Position numbers and translations under genes: made by a program
Assembly (NCBI GenBank): GCA_963755985.1
Contig: CAVWLO010000002.1
Span: 1,054,001 to 1,118,000 of the forward strand
Length of the DNA stretch: 64,000 bases
Direction of reading: 5' to 3'
Source of the DNA: DASXMT01 sp963755985
Lineage (GTDB): Bacteria > Actinomycetota > Acidimicrobiia > Acidimicrobiales > RAAP-2
Notes under the pieces: model-generated
Databases searched by the model: none
Told to the model about the DNA's origin: nothing
The model's input: the letters and a program-made list of their open reading frames with translations, nothing else
Shown here: in pieces, positions 62,454-64,000 of the stretch
Numbering within the stretch: the first letter of the stretch is position 1
Layout: each line of letters begins with the position of its first letter

Positions 62454-62567
62454 CTACAGCGGGATGTAGACGTTCTTCGAACAGAGGAATTCGTCCAGCC
62501 CGGCCCGGCCGCCTTCGTTGCCCATGCCACTCAATCTGTGGCCACCGAAGCCGGCCGGGCGGCAACC
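62454..62567 (-). pseudogene. Aldehyde dehydrogenase C-terminal fragment
   Basis: The last 37 codons before TAG 62454 read PAGFGGHRLSGMGNEGGRAG followed by LDEFLCSKNVYIPL, a typical aldehyde dehydrogenase C-terminus (PFGGxxxSGxGxEGGxxGLxE). No catalytic domain accompanies it; the sequence upstream is instead malate/lactate-dehydrogenase-like. It is a gene remnant. Confidence 0.7.
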
Positions 62568-62639
62568 CGTTCCCTTGGCCACCCGGTCCTTCCCGCCCAC
62601 GGGGGACTCCGTGTGCTCGGTACGCCCGAAGCTGCTGTT

Positions 62640-63067
62640 GGTCAGCACGCCGCCATCACCTCGACGAAGGAGGCGATGCCATAGCCTTTGTGGCCGCCGA
62701 ACCACTGCACGCCGAACCACTGCACATTGTCGATCGACGCCCCGATGTGTCCGTGGTCGAAGACCCTCACTGTCGCCAGCCCATCCAAGCGGGATGGAGG
62801 GATCGCCCGCCTTCTTGGCCAGGATGATCTTGTTCCCGGCCACCGCCGTGGTCGCGATATCGAAGACCACGGGGAGCCTCATCATGGCCCGGAAACCCGT
62901 ACGAGAACGGATTGGTTGAGATTAAGCCGGTGACACCCCCGTAGGGAGGCACGAAAGCCGGGCCCATTCTCTACTGCCAGGCAGATTCAGCCCTGGAGTG
63001 CAGCGCGGTGCGTGTAGTACCCGAGTGCACCGAGATGGGTCAGTTCTCGGACCGAGATGGCCGCTCG
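62640..63067 (-). pseudogene. Malate/L-lactate dehydrogenase (Ldh2 family) remnant
   Basis: Pieces in several minus-strand frames assemble in order into an Ldh2-type dehydrogenase: ISVRELTHLGALGYYTHRAA, then LAVENGPAFVPPYGGVTGLI and STNPFSYGFP, then VVFDIATTAVAGNKIILAKK with GDPSIPLGWA, then FGGHKGYGIASFVEVM. Stops and frame changes separate them. The N-terminal part is lost at the gntR gene, whose last codons it overlaps. A 15-bp tandem duplication (GTGCAGTGGTTCGGC twice, about 62698-62727) adds five codons before the FGGHKGYG motif. Confidence 0.7.
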
Positions 63068-63762
63068 GCAGGCGCCCCCGGGCGCGAATCGGCGCCGTTG
63101 GCATCCACTTCCGGGGTGAGCACGCCGTTCTCCTGGAGCACGGCCAGGACCAGGGCGCCCTGTTTCCGCATATAGGTCACGGCTGCCTGCCGCGCCGCAT
63201 CCGGGTCGCCGGCCTGCACTGCTTTCAAGATCCGCTTGTAACGGGCCCGGGCCTCGTCCATGGACCCGGGTATCCGTGCGTAGAAATTCCCCGGGACCTG
63301 CCGGCCGAACTGGCGGAGCAGCTTCCGCAGCTTGGCCGTCGCTCCGTTGTAGTTGAGGAGCCGGGACACCCGAAGTGATATGTCCAAGAACGCATCGGGT
63401 TCGTCGATCGTCTGCATCTCCGCCACCAGGGCCTTGAACTCGGCCAGCACCTCCGGATCGCGTCGGCGGGCCACTTTGGCCGCGACGAGCCCGTTGATCA
63501 GACCCACCAACTCCCAATGCTCTGTGACCGTCTCCTTGCTGGTTGGGGCGACAAACGCGCCTCGATGGGGCTCGATCACGATGGCGCCCTCGGCCTCAAG
63601 CCGGAGGAGGGCCTCCCGAACCGGAATCTGCGATGTCCCCACCTCGCGGGCAATCTGTTCCCGGTCGATCCGCGAGCCTGGGGGAAGTTCGCCCTCAAAG
63701 ATCAACGTCTGGATGTACTCGGAGATGGCCTGGCCGGTCGGCGTGCGCAGGAGTGAGGGCAT
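63040..63762 (-). CDS. GntR family regulator with FCD domain
   Basis: A 240-aa transcription factor. The winged HTH includes REQIAREVGTSQIPVREALL and RLEAEGAIVIEPHRGAFV. The C-terminal FCD-like domain (from about residue 80) is helical, but its metal-ligand pattern is not fully obvious, with FLDISLRVSRLL where FH is usual. Such regulators usually respond to carboxylic-acid or CoA metabolites and control adjacent catabolic genes. It starts at ATG 63762; a TTATACAAT-type -10 lies at about 63838-63846 on its strand. Confidence 0.9.
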   Translation of the reverse strand: MPSLLRTPTGQAISEYIQTLIFEGELPPGSRIDREQIAREVGTSQIPVREALLRLEAEGAIVIEPHRGAFVAPTSKETVTEHWELVGLINGLVAAKVARRRDPEVLAEFKALVAEMQTIDEPDAFLDISLRVSRLLNYNGATAKLRKLLRQFGRQVPGNFYARIPGSMDEARARYKRILKAVQAGDPDAARQAAVTYMRKQGALVLAVLQENGVLTPEVDANGADSRPGAPAERPSRSEN

Positions 63763-63837
63763 CGTTCAGCTGTCGAGCTCGGGTCGTTTTCGAATGTGGA
63801 ATCGGAGAACACACGGATCTTGGGGACTCATGGATCA

Positions 63838-63852
63838 ATTGTATAAGATTCG
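63838..63852 (-). promoter_or_regulatory. Putative gntR promoter/operator
   Basis: On the minus strand the region reads GAATCTTATACAATT, with TATACA/TACAAT as candidate -10 boxes and the decamer ATCTTATACA shared with the monooxygenase upstream region. Autoregulation through this site is inferred from position only. Confidence 0.4.
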
Positions 63853-63913
63853 GTTTGCAACCAGATGGCGTACCGATCGACTGGCTTTGCCCGGTTGGCC
63901 CAGGCCTCGCCCT

Positions 63914-64000
63914 TCAGGGTTTCGATACCCTCGAGCGAGCGCCGATCGCCTCCTGGATGGTCCGGATGCGATCGTCGAAACCGGGCTGCTCGATCGACCA
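63914..64000 (-). CDS. C-terminal end of an unidentified protein (5' off window)
   Basis: The minus strand is open from the window edge to TGA 63914, reading WSIEQPGFDDRIRTIQEAIG and ARSRVSKP. This is too short to identify. It would be transcribed toward gntR, with about 150 nt between. Confidence 0.4.
   Translation of the reverse strand, partial: WSIEQPGFDDRIRTIQEAIGARSRVSKP

Overview
The window is high-GC DNA with dense, mostly translationally coupled genes (many ATGA, GTGA and TGATG start/stop overlaps). It carries a run rpsO-pnp-M16 protease-dapB ... dapA-rnj-ftsK-dac-thrB-queF-miaB-miaA-dapF-hflX-dapC that is characteristic of Actinomycetota. The lineage-level guess is Acidimicrobiia. 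That is an inference from gene order, GC content and the mix of F420-type (LLM) oxidoreductase, amidohydrolase and acyl-CoA catabolic genes; no rRNA is present to confirm it.

Region A (1-22100, all minus strand) is a housekeeping block. It covers lysine/peptidoglycan precursor synthesis (dapC, dapF, dapA, dapB), tRNA modification (miaA, miaB, queF), homoserine kinase, an S11 D,D-carboxypeptidase, FtsK, RNase J, polynucleotide phosphorylase with ribosomal protein S15, and an M16 peptidase. A module of two TetR paralogues and a ferritin-like diiron protein sits between dapB and dapA. Very stable hairpins lie between rpsO and pnp and after the peroxiredoxin gene.

Region B (22100-27000) holds a 1-Cys peroxiredoxin on the minus strand. 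Divergent from it on the plus strand are a crotonase, a HAD phosphatase and a large membrane protein that combines an LPG-synthase-like transmembrane domain with a degenerate kinase domain.

Region C (27000-38200, minus strand) is a cell-surface polysaccharide operon. It has five GT-B glycosyltransferases of two recurring types, two related methyltransferase-like proteins, and a Wzm/Wzt-type ABC exporter with a Wzt C-terminal domain. A lone clpP is translationally coupled to wzm. The operon leader contains four tandem 26-bp units, each able to fold as a hairpin, and is divergent from a tRNA-Leu(UAG) gene.

Region D (38300-64000) is a catabolic, accessory-looking stretch on both strands. It encodes an SDR, a cytochrome P450, an acyl-CoA dehydrogenase, two acyl-CoA ligases, four amidohydrolase-2 proteins, a PaaI-like hotdog protein, a Baeyer-Villiger-type monooxygenase, an LLM flavin oxidoreductase and four crotonases. 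It also has an IS3 element between two near-identical crotonase paralogues, a GntR/FCD regulator, and decayed remnants of an acyl-CoA dehydrogenase, a malate/lactate dehydrogenase and an aldehyde dehydrogenase. The gene set suggests CoA-dependent breakdown of an oxygenated cyclic or branched acid, but the substrate cannot be read from sequence.

Several otherwise normal genes are broken by single-base indels, mostly in G/C runs (queF, two crotonases, one glycosyltransferase, one amidohydrolase). Either the assembly has uncorrected indels or several genes are recent pseudogenes. Two apparent gene fusions (QueF-MiaB and crotonase-HAD) result from these indels.
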